Positions 9,398-17,579 of a stretch of DNA of 64,000 bases are shown here, one piece after another. How positions within the stretch are numbered: the stretch's first letter is position 1; each line of letters begins with the position of its first letter. Location of the stretch: assembly GCF_023554555.1 (NCBI RefSeq), contig NZ_JAMJWC010000001.1, positions 434,001-498,000 of the forward strand. The letters are read 5' to 3'. This DNA is from Sphingobacterium sp. lm-10. Its GTDB lineage: Bacteria > Bacteroidota > Bacteroidia > Sphingobacteriales > Sphingobacteriaceae. The position numbers and the translations under genes were made by a program. The notes beneath the pieces were generated by a model. The model was given only the letters and a program-made list of their open reading frames with translations, was not told the origin of the DNA and did not search any database.

Positions 9398-9805
9398 ATG
9401 AATTGGCTTACATCCTTTGCGTCGTCTACTATTGCTAGAAAAAACCTACTGCTCCAATTAGAAGCACTATTGGATGCGTATTACGAGCGTGGCGAGCAAC
9501 TAGAACTGGGCGTGCCCACCGTTAATTATTGTGCCGATCAACTGAATTTATCGGCAAATTATTTCGGAGATTTGATTAAATTGGAGACGGGATTACCTGC
9601 TAAGACGCATATTCAAAACTGGATTATTGCCAGAGCGATTCATAAAGTAGTCTGCTCAACCTATACAGTAAGCGAAATCTCTTACCTGTTGGGGTTCAAT
9701 TATCCACAACATTTCTGCCGGTTCTTTAAAAATAAAGTCGGACATACACCGGTAGCGTTCCGTAAGCAGTATACCACGGAAGACGTGACGGCGTCTGCTA
9801 GGTAA
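9398..9805 (+). CDS. AraC-type DNA-binding protein lacking a sensor domain
   Basis: Only 135 residues, consisting almost entirely of the double helix-turn-helix of the AraC/XylS family (about residues 30-128). Recognition parts include YCADQLNLSANYFGDLIK, VSEISYLLGFNYPQHFCRFF and the closing GHTPVAFRKQY. Family members of this type are usually about 280-300 residues with an N-terminal ligand-binding half; here that half is absent and the 86-bp gap upstream leaves no room for a decayed remnant. It may be a genuine HTH-only regulator or the surviving part of a deletion. It lies directly upstream of the Moco run on the same strand, so a regulatory role there is plausible. Confidence 0.8.
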   Translation: MNWLTSFASSTIARKNLLLQLEALLDAYYERGEQLELGVPTVNYCADQLNLSANYFGDLIKLETGLPAKTHIQNWIIARAIHKVVCSTYTVSEISYLLGFNYPQHFCRFFKNKVGHTPVAFRKQYTTEDVTASAR

Positions 9806-9928
9806 GCTCCTATAGGTTTTCTGCAAAAGCATGATCTCCAATCATATTGGATATAAACGAAGAGATTGCATGATTTTTGTGGAACCAAAGTAAATCACTT
9901 GGCACAGGATCCCTAATAATTTTGAAGG

Positions 9929-11083
9929 ATGAAAGAGATACACGATATAGTCGAAGCTTATGATAAGGCAAGAAGCCAAGCCAAGCAGGCAGTACTGGCT
10001 ACAGTCGTGCGCGTAGAGGGGTCTTCTTATCGGCGCCCAGGCGCCAGGATGTTGGTTACCGACGACGGACAGATCACAGGTGCCATCAGCGGTGGCTGCC
10101 TGGAAGGTGATGCCTTAAATCGGGCGCTCTTGGCTGCCTACCAAAAGGAAAATAAGCTCATTACCTATGATACCACAAAAGACAGTGATGCCGCTTTTGG
10201 CGTACAATTAGGCTGCAATGGTATCGTGCACATTCTGTTTGAGTATATCGATGCCGAGCAGGATTATAATCCCATCGCTTTATTACGAGAGTTAATTCAG
10301 TATCGATCGCATGCGGTAATCGCTGTTCAATACGCATTGGAACAGCGCGACAGACAGCGAGGTACCTTTTTACTGGTTAAAGAGGATTTAGGTACGCAGA
10401 AAAGCTCACCACCAGCCGCTTCATCTATATCCTATAATTTGCAGCAGGATATAAACCAGGTGCTGGAGAACAAGCGTTCGCATCAAACTGCGATCGTTGA
10501 CCAAGGTGTTTCTCAAGACATCTTGCTTGAGCACATTGCTCCGCCCATTGCATTGTTCATCTTTGGTGCCGGGAATGATGCTCAGCCGCTAGCGGAACTT
10601 GCTTCGGTGTTGAACTGGCCGGTTACGGTCATTGATGGGCGCGCGACGCATGCTACGGCTCGTCGGTTTCCAAAGGCAAAGCGTGTCTTGATCGCTCCGG
10701 CTTCTGAGGCAATTGCCCAACTTTCCATTGATTCGTATTCCGTAGCTGTGTTAATGACACATAACTATAATTATGATCGGGATGTATTACATCAATTAAT
10801 ACAATCTGATAGTCCGTACATTGGATTGTTAGGTCCTAAAAAGCGATTTGATCGATTGATGGCTGAACTCAACGAGCAAGGTAATCCGCCAGATTTCCTT
10901 GATATGACACGTTTATTCGGACCAATAGGTCTGGATATCGGCTCAGAAACATCAGAAGAAATTGCACTTTCGATCCTTTCAGAAATAAAGGCAGTCATGA
11001 GTAATCGTGATGGAAGATCGCTCCGCGAACGTACGACAAAGATGCATGGCAATACACCTATTTTAGCTGGTCATGTATGCTAG
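9929..11083 (+). CDS. xdhC: XdhC-family molybdenum-cofactor insertion/sulfuration chaperone
   Basis: A 384-residue XdhC/CoxI-family protein. The N-terminal CoxI-like domain (about 1-95) contains TVVRVEGSSYRRPGARML and GAISGGCLEGD. The C-terminal XdhC Rossmann-like domain (about 205-365) begins with LFIFGAGNDAQPLAEL and continues through TVIDGR and GLLGPKKRF. XdhC proteins bind Moco, receive the terminal sulfido ligand from a cysteine desulfurase, and deliver the sulfurated cofactor to xanthine-oxidase-family apoenzymes, which fits three such enzymes flanking this gene. Its last seven bases overlap the start of moaA. It is the first gene of the Moco run, with 123 bp upstream. I found no stand-alone PaoD-like chaperone elsewhere, so this one may serve all three enzymes. 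Confidence 0.92.
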   Translation: MKEIHDIVEAYDKARSQAKQAVLATVVRVEGSSYRRPGARMLVTDDGQITGAISGGCLEGDALNRALLAAYQKENKLITYDTTKDSDAAFGVQLGCNGIVHILFEYIDAEQDYNPIALLRELIQYRSHAVIAVQYALEQRDRQRGTFLLVKEDLGTQKSSPPAASSISYNLQQDINQVLENKRSHQTAIVDQGVSQDILLEHIAPPIALFIFGAGNDAQPLAELASVLNWPVTVIDGRATHATARRFPKAKRVLIAPASEAIAQLSIDSYSVAVLMTHNYNYDRDVLHQLIQSDSPYIGLLGPKKRFDRLMAELNEQGNPPDFLDMTRLFGPIGLDIGSETSEEIALSILSEIKAVMSNRDGRSLRERTTKMHGNTPILAGHVC

Positions 11084-12057
11084 TAGATCAATTCGGACGC
11101 CAACATACGTACCTGCGTATATCGCTTACAGACAACTGCAATTTGCGGTGTTTCTACTGCATGCCCGAAGAGGATTACAGTTTTGCACCGCGAGCACAGC
11201 TCATGCAGCCTGCGGAGATTGATTTTCTTGCTCGTCGATTTATTGATTTAGGAGTAAATAAGATCCGTCTTACTGGTGGAGAACCGTTTGTACGTAAAGA
11301 TGCGGATCTAATCATGGCCGGGCTGGCGCAACTGCCGGTTGAATTGGCTTGTACGACCAATGGAATACGGATAGACGACTTGTTGCCCGAAATACAAGCC
11401 TGTAATTTCAGCAGTATGAACGTGAGTCTGGACACCCTAAAGCGCGACAAATTTTTACAGATCACACGCCGCGATTTGTTTGATCGTGTCTATAACAATA
11501 TCGATCTTTTGTTGCAAGAAGGGATTCCCTGTAAAATCAATATGGTGGTCATGAAGGGGTTGAATGATGACGAGTTAGTTGATTTTATGGCCTTAACCAA
11601 AGACCATCCAATCGAAGTAAGGTTTATCGAGTTTATGCCTTTTTCCGGAAATAAGTGGACGAGCAATCAAGTGCTAACGCATGCGGAGATTCTGGACTCC
11701 TTGGATATTGATCCAGAATTACACCTCATGCCCGGCAGTCCACATGATACCGCAAAGCGGTATAAAATTCCTGGCTATCGAGGAAATATTGCAGTCATCA
11801 GTTCCATGAGCGAACCGTTCTGTAGCGGTTGTAACCGAATCCGGTTAACGGCTGACGGGAAATTGAAAAATTGCCTGTTTTCAGATAGTGAAGTAGACCT
11901 GCTCACACCACTACGTACAGGAGAAGATCCCGTTCCGTTGATCAAAGCACATATTTATAAGAAGAAGGCTAAACTAGGAGGGCAGATGACGCAAGATTTT
12001 AATGATTTGGAAGCAGAAAAGCTTTCAAACAGAAGCATGATTCGTATCGGTGGATAA
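11077..12057 (+). CDS. moaA: GTP 3',8-cyclase MoaA
   Basis: Radical-SAM enzyme that, with MoaC, converts GTP to cyclic pyranopterin monophosphate, the first step of Moco synthesis. The N-terminal [4Fe-4S] site is Cys21, Cys25 and Cys28 (CNLRCFYC). The C-terminal cluster ligands are Cys249, Cys252 and Cys266 (CSGCNRIRL followed by KLKNC), and the GTP-binding arginines lie in that stretch. The C-terminus ends in the essential Gly-Gly (MIRIGG). The length (326) is normal. It overlaps xdhC by seven bases and is followed immediately by the mocA-moeA fusion gene, so it is part of one transcript. Confidence 0.96.
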   Translation: MLVDQFGRQHTYLRISLTDNCNLRCFYCMPEEDYSFAPRAQLMQPAEIDFLARRFIDLGVNKIRLTGGEPFVRKDADLIMAGLAQLPVELACTTNGIRIDDLLPEIQACNFSSMNVSLDTLKRDKFLQITRRDLFDRVYNNIDLLLQEGIPCKINMVVMKGLNDDELVDFMALTKDHPIEVRFIEFMPFSGNKWTSNQVLTHAEILDSLDIDPELHLMPGSPHDTAKRYKIPGYRGNIAVISSMSEPFCSGCNRIRLTADGKLKNCLFSDSEVDLLTPLRTGEDPVPLIKAHIYKKKAKLGGQMTQDFNDLEAEKLSNRSMIRIGG

Positions 12058-12067
12058 TAAGAATGCA

Positions 12068-13855
12068 ATGGATAAAATAGGTATCGTAATCCTGGCTGCC
12101 GGGAGCTCCTCCCGTTTGGGGTATGCCAAACAGCTCTTGAGACACAAAGGTAAAAGCTTGATCCGTCATGTCACAGAGGAGGCGCTGCAATTAGAGGCAG
12201 CCCAAGTTGTTGTAGTGCTTGGGGCTGAGCAAGATGCGGTCATTCAAGAATTACAGGATTCTGCCGTACCAACCTGTGTGAATCCAGACTGGTCTTCCGG
12301 TATGGGTTCATCCATCCGCGTTGGCGTACAGCATCTATTGGAGATGAATGCAAACTTATCAGCGGTAATTATTTCGGTTTGCGACCAACCCTTCCTCACT
12401 ACTTCCGTATTTAGGCAACTTTGCCAAACGTTCGAAGAGTCGGGAAAAGGAATAGTGACTTGTCACTACGGGGACGACCCATCACAGATAGGCGTACCTA
12501 CCTTATTCAGCCGAAAATATGTGGATGAATTGATGCAACTCGGAGAAGAAAAAGGCGCCAAAGTACTATTGCAACAACATCAAGATGATGTGACGACTGT
12601 ACCCTTTTTACAAGGGAATATCGATATAGATACCCAATACGATACCACGCAATTGATGGAGTATATGGTATCTGTTAACGAAGCTTCTGAACTTATTTTG
12701 AAGCAGGTGAATCCACTTTCTGTAGTTCGCGTACCGCTGACGGCATCTCATGGACTGATTTTGGCCGAAGATGTGTATGCTACGTTGGATATTCCCAATT
12801 TTGTACAGTCATCCATGGATGGCTATGCCATTGCATTTTCAGATCGGAGCCTGCCATTACGTATAGTAGGAGAGATGCGTGCGGGAAGTAGCACCATGCA
12901 GTATTTGGGAGTTCAGGAAGCCATACGTGTTTTTACCGGTGCGCCTGTTCCGTCGGGTGCAGATACGGTCGTCATGCAAGAACGGGTGGAGAAATCCGAT
13001 GAAGAAATTCGAATCGTAGATGAAAGCCTCACCCTAGGTGCCAACGTACGTGCTGCAGGTTCAGAAGTGAAAAAGGGAGAGCTGGCGGTTGCTGCGGGTA
13101 CCTTTCTTTCTGCCGCGGCGATAGGTTATCTGGCAGGCATTGGCCACGAGCAGGTGGATGTTTATTCCGCTCCGCGAGTAGCTTTGATGATGACTGGCGA
13201 TGAGTTACAGTCACTAGGAAAGCCACTGGCATTCGGGGAAGTCTACGAATCAAATTCCATACAATTAACGGCGGCTTTGCGAGCCGCTGGAGTGAGCCAT
13301 GTCGATGCACAAAAGGTAAAAGATGATCCAGTTGCGCTTCGCAGCGCTATAGCAGATGCGTTGCCTAAGGCAGATGTACTTATACTCGTTGGGGGAGTTA
13401 GTGTGGGTGATTATGATTTCGTGGTGCAATCCTGTTTGGCCTCTGGTGTGACTCCGGTATTTCATAAAATAAGGCAAAAGCCCGGTAAACCTATCTTTTT
13501 CGGATATTCAGGCAATACATTAGTATTTGGTTTACCAGGCAATCCTTCTTCGGCATTAACTTGTTTTTACAGATACGTGCTGCCTGCTATAGATCGCATG
13601 ATGCAGCGCAAATCTTCGCTCACAGAAACAAAAGCAATTGCGGCCAATGATTACCGAAAGCCGGTGGGTTTGACCCACTTTATAAAAGCCTATTTTGCCG
13701 ATGGAAGAGTACAGGCACTGCATGCGCAAGAATCGTATCGTATGCAATCTTATGCTCGCTCTAATGCCTTGATGGTTTTGCCGGAAGACTCAGAAGGGCA
13801 TGCTAAAGGTGCTGAAGTACAATTAATTTTACTGCCAGATCATACATGGATATAG
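12068..13855 (+). CDS. MocA-like nucleotidyltransferase fused to MoeA molybdopterin molybdotransferase
   Basis: Two Moco enzymes in one chain of 595 residues. The first part (about 1-195) is an NTP_transf_3 domain with LAAGSSSRLGYAKQLL and VISVCDQPFL. The LAAG form resembles the cytidylyltransferase MocA rather than the GTP-using MobA (LAGG). The second part (about 198-590) is a full MoeA: SSMDGYA, TGAPVPSGADTVVMQE, MMTGDEL, GGVSVGDYDFV and LPGNPSSALTCF. MoeA inserts molybdate into adenylylated molybdopterin; MocA then adds CMP. No stop or frameshift separates them, only a few linker residues. The frame extends to a GTG at 12050 inside moaA, but the ATG at 12068 gives the canonical domain start. 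It overlaps the permease gene downstream by 10 bases. Confidence 0.93.
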   Translation: MDKIGIVILAAGSSSRLGYAKQLLRHKGKSLIRHVTEEALQLEAAQVVVVLGAEQDAVIQELQDSAVPTCVNPDWSSGMGSSIRVGVQHLLEMNANLSAVIISVCDQPFLTTSVFRQLCQTFEESGKGIVTCHYGDDPSQIGVPTLFSRKYVDELMQLGEEKGAKVLLQQHQDDVTTVPFLQGNIDIDTQYDTTQLMEYMVSVNEASELILKQVNPLSVVRVPLTASHGLILAEDVYATLDIPNFVQSSMDGYAIAFSDRSLPLRIVGEMRAGSSTMQYLGVQEAIRVFTGAPVPSGADTVVMQERVEKSDEEIRIVDESLTLGANVRAAGSEVKKGELAVAAGTFLSAAAIGYLAGIGHEQVDVYSAPRVALMMTGDELQSLGKPLAFGEVYESNSIQLTAALRAAGVSHVDAQKVKDDPVALRSAIADALPKADVLILVGGVSVGDYDFVVQSCLASGVTPVFHKIRQKPGKPIFFGYSGNTLVFGLPGNPSSALTCFYRYVLPAIDRMMQRKSSLTETKAIAANDYRKPVGLTHFIKAYFADGRVQALHAQESYRMQSYARSNALMVLPEDSEGHAKGAEVQLILLPDHTWI

Positions 13856-14580
13856 AACTATTTTACGGATTACTGTTTATTGTTGCCTTTTTGTATTCGG
13901 CAGTAGGACATGGCGGAGCCAGTGGCTATCTGGCACTGATGGCATTATACGGTGTCGCTCCACAAGAGATGAAACCTACCGCGTTAATATTGAACCTTTT
14001 TGTAGCGATGACGTCCTTTATTCAATATTATCGGGGAAAGCATTTTAAGATACCCATATTCTTACCCATCGCATTGGCATCTATTCCTTTCGCATTCCTA
14101 GGCGGTATGCTTACCATGGACGACGTTTATTATAAAAAAATCTTGGGTTTGCTGCTCATTTTGCCGATAGTACGGTTTTTCTTTTTCAAGAATACGGCAG
14201 ATGAAAACTTGAAACCACCTGTATTAACCATCTCTATTGCCATTGGCGCGGTAGTCGGACTGCTTTCGGGTATGATCGGAATTGGTGGCGGCATTATCCT
14301 GTCGCCCGTATTGATCTTATTGCAGTGGACCAATCAAAAGCAGACGGCAGCGATCAGTGCGGCATTTATCTTCGTCAATTCGTTGGCAGGATTGGGTGGT
14401 ATGATGACGCAAGGCATTACAGTTACTAACCATATGGCGATGTATATTGTCGTAGCTTTTACGGGTGGGTTGCTGGGAGCTTATTTTGGATCCAAGCGAT
14501 TCAATCAGGACATACTAAAATATGTTTTGGCTACCGTATTGCTGGTGGCGGCATATAAGTTGCTGTTTACTATTGCTTAA
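13846..14580 (+). CDS. TSUP-family (TauE/SafE) membrane permease
   Basis: A 244-residue integral membrane protein with about eight hydrophobic segments in two repeated halves. Each half carries the glycine-rich family signature: AVGHGGASGYLALMAL near residue 17 and GMIGIGGGIILSP near residue 141. TSUP proteins move small anions, mostly sulfur-containing (sulfite, sulfoacetate, thiosulfate), across the inner membrane. Its start codon overlaps the end of the mocA-moeA gene by 10 bases and moaD begins 36 bp after it, so it is embedded in the Moco operon. It could bring in a sulfur species or molybdate, or export a product; no molybdate ABC transporter is visible in the window. The anion is inference. 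Confidence 0.88.
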   Translation: MDIELFYGLLFIVAFLYSAVGHGGASGYLALMALYGVAPQEMKPTALILNLFVAMTSFIQYYRGKHFKIPIFLPIALASIPFAFLGGMLTMDDVYYKKILGLLLILPIVRFFFFKNTADENLKPPVLTISIAIGAVVGLLSGMIGIGGGIILSPVLILLQWTNQKQTAAISAAFIFVNSLAGLGGMMTQGITVTNHMAMYIVVAFTGGLLGAYFGSKRFNQDILKYVLATVLLVAAYKLLFTIA

Positions 14581-14616
14581 GTTGGATTATTATAAACAAA
14601 TGAAAGACATAGAAGG

Positions 14617-14847
14617 ATGATGAAAGTACGGGTTTTATCTTTTGGAGGATTGGTTGAAATCGTAGGGAAGGAGAATATGATCGAGGCTATCGATACAGAT
14701 CAGGTAGTAAGCCATTTGGAGCAAACCTATCCTGCGTTAGCTGGTCGAAAATATGTTTTGGCGATCAACGAGCACATGAAAACCGAGAATACCCTATTGC
14801 GGGAAAGTGACGTGGTGGCTTTATTACCTCCCTATTCAGGCGGTTAA
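14617..14847 (+). CDS. moaD: MoaD small sulfur-carrier subunit of molybdopterin synthase
   Basis: A 76-residue ubiquitin-fold protein ending in Gly-Gly (LPPYSGG), the tail that MoeB adenylylates and that then carries the thiocarboxylate sulfur used by MoaE to build the dithiolene. The body matches the MoaD/ThiS family (VRVLSFGGLVEIVG, then VLAINEHM and DVVALLPPYSGG). Two consecutive ATG codons (14617 and 14620) are available. The moeB gene begins one base after the stop codon, and MoaE follows it, so substrate, activator and partner are encoded side by side, which favours MoaD over ThiS. Confidence 0.93.
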   Translation: MMKVRVLSFGGLVEIVGKENMIEAIDTDQVVSHLEQTYPALAGRKYVLAINEHMKTENTLLRESDVVALLPPYSGG

Positions 14848-14848
14848 T

Positions 14849-15961
14849 ATGGAACAGAACAACCACGCGCGGTATGCGCGGCAGTATGCACTCCTGGATT
14901 TCGGAGAGCAAGGGCAAACAAAATTGGCCCAAGCACGCGTGCTAATCGTCGGAGCAGGCGGTTTGGGTTGCCCAGTACTGCAATACTTGTGCGCAGCCGG
15001 AGTGGGCCATATCGGTATCGTTGATGCTGATAAGGTGGCATTAAGCAATCTGCACCGCCAACCCTTGTATCGTACTACAGACGTCGGCCGTCTAAAAGCA
15101 GAAGTGGCCGCAGCCGTACTACGCGCACAAAACGATACGATCACGGTAGCAGAATATGCATTTCACCTCAACAATCAGAATGCTTGGGATTTAGTATCCT
15201 CGTATGATATTATAGTGGATTGCACCGATAATTTCGAAACGCGGTATGTACTTTGCGACGTCTGCGCGCTATTGCATAAGCCATTGGTATATGGCGCTAT
15301 ATACACCTACGAAGGGCAGGTGGCGGTGTTCAACGTGTCAGATTCAGCAGGTATACGGTGTCAATATCGAGATCTTTTTCCAGTGCCGCCGTCTTCGGAA
15401 GAAGCGCCGGACTGTGCCACAACCGGTGTGTTGGGCGTTTTGCCTGGCGTAATCGGTCTTTTACAAGCGAATGAAGTGATCAAGCTGTTGGCTGGAATAG
15501 GAGAGCCACTGATTAATAAATTATATACCATTGGATTATTGGATTATCAATCCGTCACGATACGCCTACAACCACAGCATCATCCGGATGCACCCGGATC
15601 TAGAATCGCCTTTGAGGCCGCAAACTATGGCTATTATTGCGGTTCGGCAAATGAACATGTAGCGCTTATCTCTTCCGCCGAACTGGATGCGATTGCTCAT
15701 CAATCCGATACGCTCTTAATTGATGTACGTGCTTTGGATGAATTGCCCCGTTTGTCATTGCCCCATCGATCGATTCCTTTAGAATTGCTGATGGCAAATG
15801 TGCACGAATTGGAAGGTTCGCACCTGGTGCTAATTTGCCAAAGCGGCGTAAGAAGTGCGCGCGCTGCCGACTGGTTGAAGAACTATTTTGGCAACAAGCA
15901 AACAATAAGCCATCTCCAGGGAGGAATTTTAGCCTATCAATCAGAAAAAAATGACGAGTAA
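14849..15961 (+). CDS. moeB: MoaD-activating E1-like enzyme MoeB with C-terminal rhodanese domain
   Basis: Adenylylates the MoaD tail and probably sulfurates it. The ThiF/E1 domain (about 1-250) has the ATP loop VGAGGLGCP, LSNLHRQPLY and DCTDNFETRY, and a candidate catalytic Cys at 189 in PDCATTG. The rhodanese domain (about 270-368) carries an active-site Cys330 in LICQSGVRS and can relay persulfide from a cysteine desulfurase. The structural zinc cysteines of E. coli MoeB (two CXXC pairs) are not intact: I see single cysteines at IRCQY and YYCG. The frame opens upstream inside moaD, but the ATG at 14849, one base after the moaD stop, gives the normal N-terminus. It overlaps moaE by 11 bases. 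Confidence 0.92.
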   Translation: MEQNNHARYARQYALLDFGEQGQTKLAQARVLIVGAGGLGCPVLQYLCAAGVGHIGIVDADKVALSNLHRQPLYRTTDVGRLKAEVAAAVLRAQNDTITVAEYAFHLNNQNAWDLVSSYDIIVDCTDNFETRYVLCDVCALLHKPLVYGAIYTYEGQVAVFNVSDSAGIRCQYRDLFPVPPSSEEAPDCATTGVLGVLPGVIGLLQANEVIKLLAGIGEPLINKLYTIGLLDYQSVTIRLQPQHHPDAPGSRIAFEAANYGYYCGSANEHVALISSAELDAIAHQSDTLLIDVRALDELPRLSLPHRSIPLELLMANVHELEGSHLVLICQSGVRSARAADWLKNYFGNKQTISHLQGGILAYQSEKNDE

Positions 15962-16397
15962 ACCAAAAAATATTTTTGTACAGGGCGCGATATCGCCCGC
16001 TTTTGTAGCGGAAAGCTTAGAGAAGCATGCATCCAAGCAAAACATCGGCGCGCATGAAATCTTTCTAGGCCAAGTGCGTGCCGATGAGATTGACGGACGC
16101 AAAGTCGCCGCTATTCAGTATACTAGCTATGAAAGCATGGCATTAACACAAATGGAGGAGATCCGCGAACGGATTTTCAACACCTATGATTTAGTGTGCA
16201 TGCATGTATATCATAGCTTAGGAGCCGTGCGCGCAGGGCAGTTGTGCTTATTTGTCTTTGCATCCTCCCGACACAGAAACGAGGCGCAGCAAGCCTGTAG
16301 AGATATCGTTGAGCTAATCAAAAAGGAGCTTCCTATTTGGGGAGAAGAAATTTTTGAAGACAATAGCAGTCAATGGAAAACAAACACATTTAAATAG
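15951..16397 (+). CDS. moaE: MoaE catalytic subunit of molybdopterin synthase
   Basis: A 148-residue MoaE, which transfers two sulfurs from MoaD thiocarboxylate onto cyclic pyranopterin monophosphate to form molybdopterin. Family features are an N-terminal GAHEIFLGQVR, the helix beginning SRHRNEAQQACRD, and KKELPIWGEEIFEDN near the C-terminus. The usual PxWKxE motif reads PIWGEE here, so the second active-site Lys of E. coli MoaE is Gly; adjacent lysines in KKELP are kept. I believe this variant is common in Bacteroidetes. It overlaps the end of moeB, and the moaC-mog gene starts 37 bp downstream. Confidence 0.93.
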   Translation: MTSKPKNIFVQGAISPAFVAESLEKHASKQNIGAHEIFLGQVRADEIDGRKVAAIQYTSYESMALTQMEEIRERIFNTYDLVCMHVYHSLGAVRAGQLCLFVFASSRHRNEAQQACRDIVELIKKELPIWGEEIFEDNSSQWKTNTFK

Positions 16398-16434
16398 CCG
16401 GGAATTTAAAAAAAATGGCAGATAAGCCGAATAT

Positions 16435-17346
16435 ATGGTCGATATAACATACAAAACATTTAGCCTGCGTAAAGCCATTGCCATGGCCAGAGTAGAAACG
16501 TCTAGCCTCGAAACGGTACAAGCCGTCTTAGATGGCACGGTACCCAAAGGCAACGTGTTCGAATTTGCGCGTGCAGCTACGCTACTAGCCATTAAGAAGA
16601 CCAGTGATATCATTCCAGATTGTCACCCCTTACCGGTAGAGTATGCTGCAGTGAGCTATAATACGGATGGCCTTGCTATTGAAATCACCGTTGAAGTACA
16701 CACCATTTACAAAACCGGAGTGGAAGTGGAGGCTATGCACGGCGCATCCGTAGCCGCATTGGTCATTTATGATATGCTGAAACCTATTGATAAAAAAGTA
16801 GAGATCGGTACGATCAAGCTGTGCAGCAAAACGGGTGGAAAGAGTGGCAACCAAACGGTAGTTTCGCCAGAGGAGATCAAGAGCGCCGTGGTCGTATGTA
16901 GCGATTCGGTATCGCGCGGCGATAAGCAAGATACTTCTGGTCGTCTATTGGTTAGGTTACTGGAAGAACAGGGCGTATCCGAGATTGGTTATAGTGTCGT
17001 AGCCGATGATATCGATGCCATACAGTCTACTTTAAAAGAAGCTCAGGCAGCAGGTGTGCGCCTCTTGATTTTTACAGGCGGCACAGGTTTATCAGATCGG
17101 GATGTCACGCCGGAGGCCGTCCTTCCTTTCATTACCAAAGAAATACCCGGGATTGCGGAGACGGCACGGCAGTATGGGCAACAAATGATCAAAACCGCCA
17201 TGCTATCGCGTGTAGTAGCGGGCTTTGCAAACGATATGTTAGTGATGACGTTTCCGGGTTCACCGAATGCTGTGCGTGAATTTATGCAGGTATTATTTCC
17301 TCACCTATGGCACGTTTTCCATGTAAAGAATGCAGGAGGACATTAA
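16435..17346 (+). CDS. MoaC-Mog fusion (cyclic pyranopterin monophosphate synthase plus molybdopterin adenylyltransferase)
   Basis: A 303-residue fusion of two Moco steps that are not consecutive. Residues 1-145 are MoaC, with IPDCHPLPVEYAAV, GVEVEAMHGASVAALVIYDM and SKTGGKSG; it acts after MoaA. Residues 148-300 are a MogA/MoaB-type adenylyltransferase, with VVVCSDSVSRGDKQDTSG, LIFTGGTGLSDRDVTPEA and MTFPGSPNAVREF; it activates molybdopterin for MoeA. Such MoaCB fusions are known in several phyla. It is the last gene of the Moco run, 37 bp after moaE and 233 bp before the next hydroxylase operon. No separate moaC or mog is seen in the window, so both functions likely depend on this chain. 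Confidence 0.93.
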   Translation: MVDITYKTFSLRKAIAMARVETSSLETVQAVLDGTVPKGNVFEFARAATLLAIKKTSDIIPDCHPLPVEYAAVSYNTDGLAIEITVEVHTIYKTGVEVEAMHGASVAALVIYDMLKPIDKKVEIGTIKLCSKTGGKSGNQTVVSPEEIKSAVVVCSDSVSRGDKQDTSGRLLVRLLEEQGVSEIGYSVVADDIDAIQSTLKEAQAAGVRLLIFTGGTGLSDRDVTPEAVLPFITKEIPGIAETARQYGQQMIKTAMLSRVVAGFANDMLVMTFPGSPNAVREFMQVLFPHLWHVFHVKNAGGH

Positions 17347-17579
17347 TTCGTCGCATGTCGACTCAATATGCGTTCTAAAAAACAATAGTCGGTACGCACT
17401 TGTTTAAAATGTACAGCTGCATGATGTTGTTCATAATCCGTAAAAATGGTTAACAAATCATGCAAACAAATGACATATTTGTTGTCAGAAGAAGAGAAGT
17501 TAAAGGTACAAGGTTTGGTATTACCGAGAGAATAACCAGCAATGTACTTACCTAGAAGAGATAATAGAAGAATGTAATT

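Noticed and set aside
17466-17482. Palindrome acaaat-gacat-atttgt upstream of the PaoA-like gene
   Set aside because: Six-base AT-rich arms are expected by chance in this composition, and no matching copy was seen at other promoters of the island.
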